The position numbers and the translations under genes were made by a program. A DNA stretch of 64,000 nucleotides from contig NC_007513.1 in NCBI RefSeq assembly GCF_000012505.1, positions 868,001 to 932,000 of the forward strand, written 5' to 3'. Below are positions 24,724-31,693 of the stretch, piece by piece. The DNA is from Synechococcus sp. CC9902. GTDB lineage: Bacteria > Cyanobacteriota > Cyanobacteriia > PCC-6307 > Cyanobiaceae. Each line of letters begins with the position of its first letter. The first letter of the stretch is position 1. Below the pieces are notes generated by a model. It searched no databases. It was not told the DNA's origin and saw only the letters and a program-made list of their open reading frames with translations.

Positions 24724-24815
24724 GGGTTGTCAATGAGTGCTTCTGTTCAAGATAGCGATGACATTGCTCCATATGCCATTCTTATTTCAGAAGATCTTGG
24801 GATCATCAATTTGTT

Positions 24816-25085
24816 ATGGCACGTTTTGTTCTTTGGGGTACATATTGTTCAAATGCCCTTGAAAAGCGCACCCCATATCGTGAAGAGCACTTATCACGTT
24901 TGAAATCCCTTAAGCAGGATGGAATCCTGATCACTTTGGGGCCAACAGAAGGGAGCACCCATGTGTTCGGGATTTTTGAAGCCGAAACTCTCAGCGTTGT
25001 GCAGCAGCTTGTGGCTGAAGATGTGTACTGGAGGGAAGGGATCTGGACGGCTGTAAACGTTTACCCCTGGATCCAAGCATTTTGA
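24816..25085 (+). CDS. YciI-like protein
   Basis: 89-aa protein of the YciI/dimeric alpha-beta barrel class. The first strand FVLWGTYCSNALEKR, then YREEHLSRLKSLKQDGILITLGPTEG carry the conserved His-x-x-x-Leu and Gly-Pro of the family. YciI-like proteins may be small-molecule hydrolases, but no substrate is known. The last 25 bp overlap the convergent cytochrome gene. Confidence 0.85.
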   Translation: MARFVLWGTYCSNALEKRTPYREEHLSRLKSLKQDGILITLGPTEGSTHVFGIFEAETLSVVQQLVAEDVYWREGIWTAVNVYPWIQAF

Positions 25086-25399
25086 GCCTGCTCCCAAATC
25101 CATTCCGCAACGAGTTGATCCCCACCAGGACCAAGAACATCGCCGTAGCCGCTCATCTGGCCGACGCCTTCCCTAGCAATTTGAGCGATTGCGTCCATTG
25201 ACGCAATCCCTTGACGCTCTAATGCCTTCAGCTTGAGTGTTTTGCCTCGACGAATGATGTTGCCGCCATTGATATGGCAAGCAGCACAATGCTGCTGAAA
25301 AAGTGCTGCTCCTTCGCTCGATGCTGCAGCCTGTCCGAGCCCTGGCGCCATCAGCAGCATCAATAGAGCGGTCAACACTCCTTGGATCAACCTTTTCAC
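25061..25399 (-). CDS. Cytochrome c6-like protein (c6B/c6C type)
   Basis: 112-aa secreted c-type cytochrome. The signal peptide (MKRLIQGVLTALLMLLM...LGQAA) directs it to the thylakoid lumen or periplasm. Haem is bound by Cys38-x-x-Cys41-His42 (QHCAACHINGGN) and a probable axial Met in GVGQMSGYG. It differs from PetJ (also in the window) around the Met ligand and C-terminus, so it is a low-similarity paralogue such as the c6B/c6C group; its electron partner is unknown. It starts 82 bp from the divergent Nif11-cupin gene and overlaps the YciI gene at its 3' end. Confidence 0.88.
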   Translation of the reverse strand: MKRLIQGVLTALLMLLMAPGLGQAAASSEGAALFQQHCAACHINGGNIIRRGKTLKLKALERQGIASMDAIAQIAREGVGQMSGYGDVLGPGGDQLVAEWIWEQAQNAWIQG

Positions 25400-25481
25400 G
25401 CCGTTTCACTCCGCTAAAAGACAGTTTGCTTTGGTGCTTGGTCGGTTGTCAGGATGAGAACAACAAGCGATGGGATCAGAA

Positions 25482-26000
25482 ATGGCAGAGCATGATCTGA
25501 TCCGTTTTCTGGACAAGGTTGGACAGTTGCAGGCGCTGGTGAAAAGCCTTGATGCCGATCCAGAGCGACGTGATCAGTTGGCAGCCTGTTCCTCCCACAA
25601 TCAAGTTGTGGCTATTGCCAAAGGCTGGGGTTTTGATATTGGTCGACGTTGGGGAGAGTCGGCCTCAGGGACTAATCAGGCCGATAATTTATTTCATATA
25701 AAATGCCCCCCACCGGGGGAAGAAACCTCACGCGAGTTGGCGTCAGGTCAGGGATGGCACCTCAAAGTGATCTGCTCCAACGCATTTGGTTCACCCGAGC
25801 AGTCGTGGATGGATCAATCAGAGATGGAATGGGGCCTGGTGTTACGGGGTAGTGCTCAGCTGCGGTTTCAGGGAGATGAGGGAATGATGGACCTAAGCCC
25901 AGGCGACCATTTCTTCATTCCGCCGCATCGGCTCCATCGGGTTGAACGAAGCGATCCGGATCCTGGAACGCTTTGGCTGGCGTTGTATTGGCACGCTTAA
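25482..26000 (+). CDS. Nif11-domain/cupin fusion protein
   Basis: Two domains. Residues 1-45 (MAEHDLIRFLDKVGQL, then AACSSHNQVVAIAKGWGFDI) match the Nif11-like leader domain, normally the leader of RiPP precursors or a nitrogen-fixation-linked small protein. Residues ~85-172 form a cupin (WGLVLRGSAQLRF, LSPGDHFFIPPHRLHRVE). No Gly-Gly cleavage site joins them. The first cupin motif lacks the usual His-x-His, so metal binding is uncertain. ATG 25482 fits the family start better than ATG 25470. Its last 86 bp overlap the convergent PsiE-like gene. Divergent from a c6-type cytochrome. Confidence 0.82.
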   Translation: MAEHDLIRFLDKVGQLQALVKSLDADPERRDQLAACSSHNQVVAIAKGWGFDIGRRWGESASGTNQADNLFHIKCPPPGEETSRELASGQGWHLKVICSNAFGSPEQSWMDQSEMEWGLVLRGSAQLRFQGDEGMMDLSPGDHFFIPPHRLHRVERSDPDPGTLWLALYWHA

Positions 26001-26427
26001 CCAGCCAATACGCGGCCGCCAATGCTGCGACAGCGATTCCCAGGCCAACCAGTAACTGCGGCTTGTCTTCTGCCCCCGAGGGCAGCACGATCACTTTTCG
26101 AGCAACTGCAGTGAGAGCTGTGACGAGAACGAGCTCAATTTGAACGACGTGTCGTCGTAAGTAGCTCGTGATGTTTTGAAGAACTTCAAGGGCGATGAGA
26201 ACGGTGAGTAAGTCCCCAAGCACCTTGATTAAGTCGTCACCGAGCCAAGTCGCTTCCGAACCCGTTAGCAACTTGGAGCCAAGTGATAGCACCAGTTTCA
26301 GCAACGCTGAAATAATCACAACCCCGGTGATCAGGGCGAGAATCCTGGCCACGAGTCGTTCGCCGGTGTCGACCCAGCTCAAAAAAGACTGTCGTCCGCC
26401 GCGAGTGGGCTTTTGAAAAGAGCTCAA
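25915..26427 (-). CDS. PsiE-like phosphate-starvation-inducible membrane protein
   Basis: 170-aa protein with about four hydrophobic helices: ILALITGVVIISALLKLVL, LGDLLTVLIALEVLQNIT, IELVLVTALTAVARKVIVL and LLVGLGIAVAALAAAYWLV. The order and YLRRHVVQIELVLVTALTAVARK block match PF06146, named after E. coli PsiE. The biochemical role is not known. It overlaps the secreted-protein gene upstream by 4 bp and the convergent Nif11-cupin gene by 86 bp, an exceptional overlap for this window. Confidence 0.82.
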   Translation of the reverse strand: MSSFQKPTRGGRQSFLSWVDTGERLVARILALITGVVIISALLKLVLSLGSKLLTGSEATWLGDDLIKVLGDLLTVLIALEVLQNITSYLRRHVVQIELVLVTALTAVARKVIVLPSGAEDKPQLLVGLGIAVAALAAAYWLVKRANTTPAKAFQDPDRFVQPDGADAAE

Positions 26428-26672
26428 TCGTTGAAGGGGTTGTAGTAAGGACGCGCCGGCGTGTTGCTGGCTGGATTGATGATTTTGGTGTCACAGCTGA
26501 TGGATCCATCGCTGCCTTCCACGCAATTGGTCGGAACAACGGTGCTTGCCTTGCCAGCATTGACACCTGGGCCTTTCAACCAGCCTTCCGTTTGGGCAAG
26601 AACCGAAGTGGTTCCACCAAAGAGAGAGGCCAGTAGGAGCAAGCCAGCGCTAGCAACGTTGATCGGATTCAT
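26424..26672 (-). CDS. Small secreted hypothetical protein
   Basis: 82-aa protein with a clear signal peptide (MNPINVASAGLLLLASLFGGTTSVLAQ) and a mature part with two cysteines (TNCVEGSDGSISCDTK) and the ending PYYNPFND. I know no function. The stop overlaps the PsiE-like gene start by 4 bp, so the two are probably cotranscribed. It is 40 bp downstream of the 106-aa hypothetical protein. Confidence 0.72.
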   Translation of the reverse strand: MNPINVASAGLLLLASLFGGTTSVLAQTEGWLKGPGVNAGKASTVVPTNCVEGSDGSISCDTKIINPASNTPARPYYNPFND

Positions 26673-26712
26673 TGAATCAATGTCGAGGCCTCCAGTGTGC
26701 CGTTGATGGTGG

Positions 26713-27033
26713 TTACTCGGAACAATCTTCGCGAATTTCCTGCAAAAGCAGATCTAATTGACCAAATGGATCAGAAACACTCTTTGCTGCATTGGCATCG
26801 AGCGGACGCTCTTCACCGTGCCACTCGTTTTCCACTTGGCAAAGCCGAGTCGCAAGCCCTTGGATCCCTTGGGCTTTGTAGTCCCGCTCCAGCACCTCCA
26901 AGATTGAAGGCAGGCGTGTGGAGGCAGCACGAAGACTGCGTCGCAGGTCTGCTTGTGTTCTGCCCTGGCTTTTCAACCAATCCTTCAGCAGCTGCGTGAG
27001 GTCGTTTTCAAAATCAGGAGACCATCCAGACAT
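26713..27033 (-). CDS. Conserved hypothetical protein, 106 aa
   Basis: Soluble, mostly helical protein (MSGWSPDFENDLTQLLKDWL, GRTQADLRRSLRAASTRLPSILEVLE). The N-terminal half resembles a helix-turn-helix-like arrangement (GRTQADLRRSL), but no confident domain is visible. It follows the DUF1232 gene by 15 bp and lies downstream of the sigma factor on the same strand, probably in its operon. Confidence 0.65.
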   Translation of the reverse strand: MSGWSPDFENDLTQLLKDWLKSQGRTQADLRRSLRAASTRLPSILEVLERDYKAQGIQGLATRLCQVENEWHGEERPLDANAAKSVSDPFGQLDLLLQEIREDCSE

Positions 27034-27048
27034 CGATTAACAGGCTGA

Positions 27049-27444
27049 TTAGCGCGAGGGAGGGAACCAGTGGTCGAGTCTGCGTTGAGCGCGACTGCGA
27101 ATCTCTGGATTTACATGATGACTCCAAAGGCCAAGCAAGGCCGTGAGAGCCGCTAAATCATCGCTGAGTCCTGCTACGGGTAGAAAATCTGGGATGAGAT
27201 CAGCGGGAAATAAGAGGTAAGTCAGTGCCGCAAGCATTGTGAGCCGCACTTGGACGGGGGTTTGATGGTCCAGCAGGAGTTCAAGGCCTTCCACGGCGGG
27301 GATCGCCAGTTGTCGACCACCGCGGCGCAGAAGATTCTTGAAGACCCCTTCATCAATCACTTCTCGTTCGAGCACGTCGGCTTCAATCACCGGCTCATCG
27401 AAGGGTCCGCTTGTATTTGTGGGAAAAAATGGCACTTGAAGCAT
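27049..27444 (-). CDS. DUF1232 (YkvA-like) membrane-associated protein
   Basis: 131-aa protein carrying the DUF1232 core: TMLAALTYLLFPADLIPDFLPVAGLSDDLAAL, in which the Tyr-Leu-x-x-Pro-x-D-x-Ile-Pro-Asp signature is easy to see. The region is hydrophobic enough for a short membrane hairpin. The function is unknown. The gene starts 18 bp downstream of the sigma factor stop, so it is likely cotranscribed with it. Confidence 0.85.
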   Translation of the reverse strand: MLQVPFFPTNTSGPFDEPVIEADVLEREVIDEGVFKNLLRRGGRQLAIPAVEGLELLLDHQTPVQVRLTMLAALTYLLFPADLIPDFLPVAGLSDDLAALTALLGLWSHHVNPEIRSRAQRRLDHWFPPSR

Positions 27445-27462
27445 GCACCGCCCAACGTTTCA

Positions 27463-28392
27463 TCAGAGTGTGGATTCGACTAAGCCGCTCTGAATCCCTG
27501 TCTTGCGCAGTTTACGAAGTGCCCTCTGCACAACTTGACGGCAGTATTCCCGCGAGCAGTTCATGTGGCGAGCGACCTCTGCCAACGTCCGCCATTCATT
27601 GGTGCCGTCGAGTCCGAAGCGGAGTGTCACCACTTTGTGCTCCTTCGGTGTGAGGTTGGCTTTGCTGAGGAGGGCCCAAACGGATGCCGAACGCTCAGCA
27701 ATTTCGGCCCGCTCCATGGGGGGGATCTCGTCGCTGGGCAAGATATCCACGAGTTCTGAGGGGTCCGACTTTGACTTCACGATTCCTTGAAGACTGACGG
27801 TGACACTGCGTAATTCACAGGCCAGTAGATCTTCCACTTCGGTTAGGGGAACATTCATAAATTCAGCCAACTGTTCCCCCGTCGCGGTAAGCCCATTGCG
27901 TTGCATGATCCGTGCCTTCGCTGCCCTGAGCTTTGTCAATTTTTCGTTCACATTGACGGGGATTCGGATTGTTCGACTTTGTGTCGATAGGGCACGATTA
28001 AGCCCTTGCCGTATCCACCAATAGGCGTACGTCGAAAAACGGTGTCCTCGAGTGGGGTCATACTTTTCTACGGCCCGTGTGAGTCCAAGTGTGCCTTCCT
28101 GAATGAGATCTAGAAGGTCAAGACCCTTGCCCTGGTAACGCTTTGCTAAATTCACCACCAATCGAAGATTGGCAGTAATCATTTGATTTTTTGCTCGTTC
28201 TCCACGACGAATAACAAATCGTTGATTGTCGTTATATTCGCAGGATGGTCCCGTCCCCCCCGCAATAAGACAGGGTTCGGTTATTGCAACCATTGCTTGT
28301 ACTTTTCTCCCTAACATCAGTTCTTGCTCGGGAGTTAGCAGCTGATGCCGACCAATTTCACCGAGGAAGGCACTGAGGGAGCTCGACATCAT
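27463..28392 (-). CDS. RNA polymerase sigma factor, group 2 (SigA-like)
   Basis: 309-aa sigma-70 protein without region 1.1. Region 1.2 (SLSAFLGEIGRHQLLTPEQE), region 2 (ANLRLVVNLAKRYQGKGLDLLDLIQEG and HRFSTYAYWWIRQGLNRAL), region 3 and region 4 are all present. Between 1.2 and 2.1 lies an extra ~20-residue insert with two Cys. The region 4.2 recognition helix reads SREYCRQVV where housekeeping factors have TRERIRQIE. Group 2 factors direct stress and adaptive transcription. DUF1232 and small genes follow on the same strand. ATG 28392 and 28389 are both possible starts. Confidence 0.92.
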   Translation of the reverse strand: MMSSSLSAFLGEIGRHQLLTPEQELMLGRKVQAMVAITEPCLIAGGTGPSCEYNDNQRFVIRRGERAKNQMITANLRLVVNLAKRYQGKGLDLLDLIQEGTLGLTRAVEKYDPTRGHRFSTYAYWWIRQGLNRALSTQSRTIRIPVNVNEKLTKLRAAKARIMQRNGLTATGEQLAEFMNVPLTEVEDLLACELRSVTVSLQGIVKSKSDPSELVDILPSDEIPPMERAEIAERSASVWALLSKANLTPKEHKVVTLRFGLDGTNEWRTLAEVARHMNCSREYCRQVVQRALRKLRKTGIQSGLVESTL

Positions 28393-28569
28393 GACTTCAT
28401 CGCTTTAATGAAGCTAGAACCAAAGTGTATTGATTTAACGGGTGTAATAAAGAGTACCGAATTAATGTTTTGCGTAATATTCAATGGTTTCTTCCTATTG
28501 ATAAAGCCAATCTTTTGATCCACAAGTTTTGCGGGCAGCTATCGTCGCGCTTCCTTTCGGTTTCGTGTG

Positions 28570-29061
28570 ATGCACCTGGCGGTCGCCCTCACCACCGACG
28601 TCGCCAAGAGCGCCGGCGTTGCGTACGTTCACTACCTCAGCTTCATGTTGTGCTTCGCCGCGTTGGTGGTGGAGCGTCGCTTGATCAAAGCCAATCCAGA
28701 TCGTCGAGAAGCCACCGCGATGGTGATTACCGACATTGTTTATGGCATCGCTGCTTTGGCCCTGCTGGTGAGCGGCATTCTCCGGGTCATTCACTTCGGC
28801 CAAGGAACTGAGTTTTATACCCAAAACCCCTTGTTCTGGTGGAAGGTTGGCCTGTACCTCTCAGTCGGAGGGTTGTCTCTCTACCCAACGGTGACCTACA
28901 TCCTGTGGGCAATTCCCTTGAGGAAGGGGGAGCTGCCCAAGGTGAGCGAAGCATTAGCCACTCGCCTCGGCTGGATCATCAATATTGAGTTGGTCGGTTT
29001 TGCCAGCATTCCCTTCCTGGCAACCTTGATGGCCCGTGGAGTGGGCTTGCCAGCGGGTTGA
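28570..29061 (+). CDS. DUF2214 family membrane protein
   Basis: 163-aa polytopic membrane protein, about four helices: VAYVHYLSFMLCFAALVV, MVITDIVYGIAALALLVSG, FWWKVGLYLSVGGLSLYP and a C-terminal IELVGFASIPFLATLMA. This arrangement matches DUF2214. The conserved His residues in the helices (HYLSF, VIHFG) could bind haem or metal, but this is speculative. ATG 28570 is preferred to the GTG one codon upstream. Its TGA overlaps the ATG of the protease gene (TGATG). Confidence 0.8.
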   Translation: MHLAVALTTDVAKSAGVAYVHYLSFMLCFAALVVERRLIKANPDRREATAMVITDIVYGIAALALLVSGILRVIHFGQGTEFYTQNPLFWWKVGLYLSVGGLSLYPTVTYILWAIPLRKGELPKVSEALATRLGWIINIELVGFASIPFLATLMARGVGLPAG

Positions 29062-29702
29062 TGCCGCTTGATCCATGCCCGCCCGTTGAAGCGATGCAAG
29101 TGTTGGAGGTGAGCTTGGACCGCTCATCTGCGACATCGGCTCCTGGATACGGCTCTGTCCTGGCCACAACTTCCTTGGGTCCACCAGTGCTTCAGCGCTG
29201 GTGTGTGTGGCTCGAGCCCGCTGATCATCAGCCACCCGATCGATGGGAACAGCGTTGGACCCTTGCCCTTGAATCGGCCCTTTCTGTTTGGGAGGAGGTG
29301 TTGCCAATCACTCGGGTGAAGTCGCCGGCCCAAGCTCATATTCAAATCTTCCAGCAACGCCCTCCGCGCCGGCGCATTGGCTCCAAATGGCGAGCCAGTA
29401 ATGGCCGGAGTCGTCTTCAGGTCGTAGAGGTTCAGCGTCGGGGTCAGTGGCGACTCGAACCTCACGTGGATGTGTTGGTCTCTCCAGAGTTGAGAGCCTC
29501 AGGGATAGAAGCCACCGCTGTTCATGAACTTGGTCACGCCTTTGGGATATGGGGTCATAGCCCGCAACCTGATGATGTGATGGCAGTTCACCAGAATCAA
29601 ACACCTGTGTTGAATCTCAGCGAGCGCGATCAAGTTACGTTGAATTGGTTGTATCAAAAGGAAACTAATTTCGGCCAATTAATTCAAACAAGCCCGAAAT
29701 AA
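29061..29702 (+). CDS. Metzincin-like zinc metalloprotease
   Basis: 213-aa predicted peptidase. The zinc-binding motif HELGHAFGIWGHS (HExxHxxGxxH) is complete, and VMAVHQN after it supplies the Met-turn-like residue of metzincins (family M10-like). There is no signal peptide in front and no propeptide cysteine switch. The substrate is unknown. The start overlaps the DUF2214 stop (TGATG), so the membrane protein and protease are probably coupled. Confidence 0.8.
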   Translation: MPLDPCPPVEAMQVLEVSLDRSSATSAPGYGSVLATTSLGPPVLQRWCVWLEPADHQPPDRWEQRWTLALESALSVWEEVLPITRVKSPAQAHIQIFQQRPPRRRIGSKWRASNGRSRLQVVEVQRRGQWRLEPHVDVLVSPELRASGIEATAVHELGHAFGIWGHSPQPDDVMAVHQNQTPVLNLSERDQVTLNWLYQKETNFGQLIQTSPK

Positions 29703-29719
29703 GTGTTTTAAAAACACTA
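29703..29719. terminator. Short inverted repeat after the protease gene
   Basis: AGTGTTTT (29703-29710) and AAAACACT (29712-29719) form an A/T-rich hairpin right after the stop codon, followed by a moderately T-rich stretch. A plausible but weak terminator for the DUF2214/protease pair. Confidence 0.4.
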
Positions 29720-29800
29720 CTGCATTTTCTATCTTCAAAACAGTTTGCTTCTGCAGGATTCCGTTGGAGTCGGCATCCTTTATTGAGATGGTTTTAAGTG

Positions 29801-30463
29801 ATGGCTGCTGGTCGTGCTCTGGCTATGACGGCTTTGGTCGTGGGCCTATCTGGCTGTGGCCTGCTCTCAGGGGACGATGGAACGAGCAAGGCGATGGATC
29901 AAACCGATGCAATTCGGATTGTTCTCAATGCTGACCAACCTGATTTGAGTAAAGGTGTGCTCTACGACGCCCAGGCCCCCCTCCATTTCAACGTCGGCTT
30001 TGGTCGCCATGGCATCGCATGTGCCGGGAGCACATTTCAGGAAGGAATCACGCCGCTGGGGACGTTCAAGGTGAATGCGATTCTCAGCTCCACCAAGTTT
30101 GAGATGGATCCATCGCTGGTGACGAAGTCTGGAAAAAGTGAGGTCGAGTTACGCCAAAACTTGTTCCGCGATATGAATGCCATTGATTTCAAAGGTGATG
30201 GTGAAACCGGTGAGTACGGCGCGGGCTACATCAGCCTTGCGCCCGTAGAGAACACCGACCAACCGTTTCGTTTCAACACTTACGACGGAAAGTTTCGCTG
30301 GTACAGCTTTGCTATCCATGGCACCAACGACGACAGTCGTGTTGGGAAGGCGGTGACCGGTGGCTGTATCAATGTGAATCAAGCCGCTCTGAAAACGCTT
30401 CTGAATACGGTGGAGCTTGGCGACGAGGTGGTGATTAGCTCGGATTCTCCTTGCCTGAGTTAA
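29801..30463 (+). CDS. YkuD-type L,D-transpeptidase-like lipoprotein
   Basis: 220-aa protein with a lipobox (GLSGC), so probably lipid-anchored outside the cytoplasm. The middle and C-terminal region contains the transpeptidase-like segments ITPLGTFKVN, FAIHGTNDDSR and AVTGGCINVNQAALKTLL: the His-Gly-Thr and Thr/Ser-x-Gly-Cys of YkuD enzymes, which form 3-3 peptide cross-links in peptidoglycan. The usual Arg after Cys-Ile is Asn. ATG 29801 is preferred to GTG 29798. It overlaps the convergent hisIE by 4 bp. Confidence 0.8.
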   Translation: MAAGRALAMTALVVGLSGCGLLSGDDGTSKAMDQTDAIRIVLNADQPDLSKGVLYDAQAPLHFNVGFGRHGIACAGSTFQEGITPLGTFKVNAILSSTKFEMDPSLVTKSGKSEVELRQNLFRDMNAIDFKGDGETGEYGAGYISLAPVENTDQPFRFNTYDGKFRWYSFAIHGTNDDSRVGKAVTGGCINVNQAALKTLLNTVELGDEVVISSDSPCLS

Positions 30464-31128
30464 GGGCGCCGAGGCGCACCGCGACGTGCAGCCAACACTT
30501 TCTGCACGTCGCGCCACGGCACACCGTGATGGGCCATGGCGACCTGCAAATGAAAAATGATGTCAGCGGCTTCGCCAGCAATCTCTTCGGCGTTGTCGTC
30601 TTTGCAGGCCATGACGAACTCGGCGCTTTCTTCGCCGACTTTTTTGAGAATTCGGTTGTCACCGCCTTCAAGCAGTTTGTTGGTGTAACTGCCTGCTTCC
30701 GGATGGTGTTGGCGATCCTCAATCGTCCTGAACAATTCGGTGCAGGCATCGCCCGGCGGGGGTAAGGCCTGCGTCCCACCGTTGCTGCGTTGATCCGTTT
30801 CCTCATAGAAACAGCTGCGAGCACCGGTATGGCAAGCAATGTCTCCGGTCTGCTCAATCGTGAGCAGCAAAACGTCGGCATCGCAGTCGTAGCGCAGACC
30901 CCGCAAGGTTTGGGTATGGCCGCTGGTGGCACCCTTGTGCCAAAGCTCCTGGCGGGATCGGCTCCAGTAATGCACTTCACCGGTCTGGAGAGTGTGTTCG
31001 ATCGCGTCTTGATTCATCCACGCCACCATCAGTACCGCTCCATCGAGCCAATCCTGAGCAATGGCTGGAATTAACCCGGCTTCGTTAAAACGGAGTTGAT
31101 TGATGAATGCTGGACTGAGGGGCTGCAT
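30460..31128 (-). CDS. hisI: Bifunctional phosphoribosyl-AMP cyclohydrolase / phosphoribosyl-ATP pyrophosphatase
   Basis: 222-aa fusion of two histidine-synthesis steps. The N-terminal HisI part has VLMVAWMNQDAIEHTL, VHYWSRSRQELWHKGATSGH and the metal-binding DCDADVLLL with Cys in the ACHTGARSCFY region. The C-terminal HisE part has LFRTIEDRQ and the acidic metal motif KKVGEESAEFVMA. Both are complete. Its end overlaps the transpeptidase-like gene by 4 bp. The partner hisG is elsewhere in this window. Confidence 0.96.
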   Translation of the reverse strand: MQPLSPAFINQLRFNEAGLIPAIAQDWLDGAVLMVAWMNQDAIEHTLQTGEVHYWSRSRQELWHKGATSGHTQTLRGLRYDCDADVLLLTIEQTGDIACHTGARSCFYEETDQRSNGGTQALPPPGDACTELFRTIEDRQHHPEAGSYTNKLLEGGDNRILKKVGEESAEFVMACKDDNAEEIAGEAADIIFHLQVAMAHHGVPWRDVQKVLAARRGAPRRP

Positions 31129-31200
31129 CAGATTTCAGACTTGCAAGCGAAGCCCTGATCCTCCCGCAGCGTTCATCCCATTGCCTCCCCCCTCCGTGTT

Positions 31201-31665
31201 GTGACCATTCCCCCCACTCCCTTCAGCTGCAGCAAGTTGTTCGAGGGTTACTCCTGTTGCCATCGCCAGTGGTCCCACGAGGGGCATTGCCGTTTTGTGC
31301 ACGGCTACAGCCGTAGCTTCACGCTTTGGTTTGGAGCCCAAGAGCTTGATCGTTGCGGATTTGTTGTGGATTTTTCCAGTCTTCGGCCGTTTGAACAACG
31401 CTTGCGGGGGCAATTTGATCACACGTTTCTTGCCAATGCCGATGATCCGTTGCTCACTGAATGGCGTCGTTTGGATGAACTTGGTGCCCTCGATCTGCGG
31501 GTGATGGAGAACGTAGGGATGGAGAACACCGCTGTGTTGGTGTGGGAGTGGGCTAATGAACTGCTCCAGCAGAGGGATCGCGGGCGCACCTGTTGTTGGG
31601 CTGTTGAGGCGCGTGAAAACCGTCGCAACGCTGCCACCTATACCAAGGTGCCCGACTGGTTCTGA
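31201..31665 (+). CDS. 6-pyruvoyl-tetrahydropterin synthase (QueD/PTPS) family protein
   Basis: 154-aa member of the PTPS fold family, which includes QueD (queuosine), folate and biopterin enzymes. Conserved parts: CCHRQW (first zinc His), the active-site Cys in GHCRFVHGYSRSF, FVVDFSSL, FDHTFL and the C-terminal VEARENRRNAA. The normal His-Gly-His zinc pair is His-Gly-Tyr here, so one ligand is replaced. GTG 31201 is the only start. Whether it makes carboxy-tetrahydropterin is therefore uncertain. The divergent hisIE starts 72 bp away; clpB ends 28 bp downstream. Confidence 0.85.
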   Translation: MTIPPTPFSCSKLFEGYSCCHRQWSHEGHCRFVHGYSRSFTLWFGAQELDRCGFVVDFSSLRPFEQRLRGQFDHTFLANADDPLLTEWRRLDELGALDLRVMENVGMENTAVLVWEWANELLQQRDRGRTCCWAVEARENRRNAATYTKVPDWF

Positions 31666-31693
31666 GCCCTGTTTCTGCAAGGGCGTTGATGTT

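Noticed and set aside
25061-26000. RiPP (prochlorosin-like) locus
   Set aside because: Nif11 domains occur, but there is no LanM-type enzyme, no Gly-Gly leader cleavage site and no Cys/Ser/Thr-rich core in the window.
30435-30980. 181-aa minus-strand ORF
   Set aside because: Overlaps the correct hisIE frame on the same strand; hisIE is clearly real.
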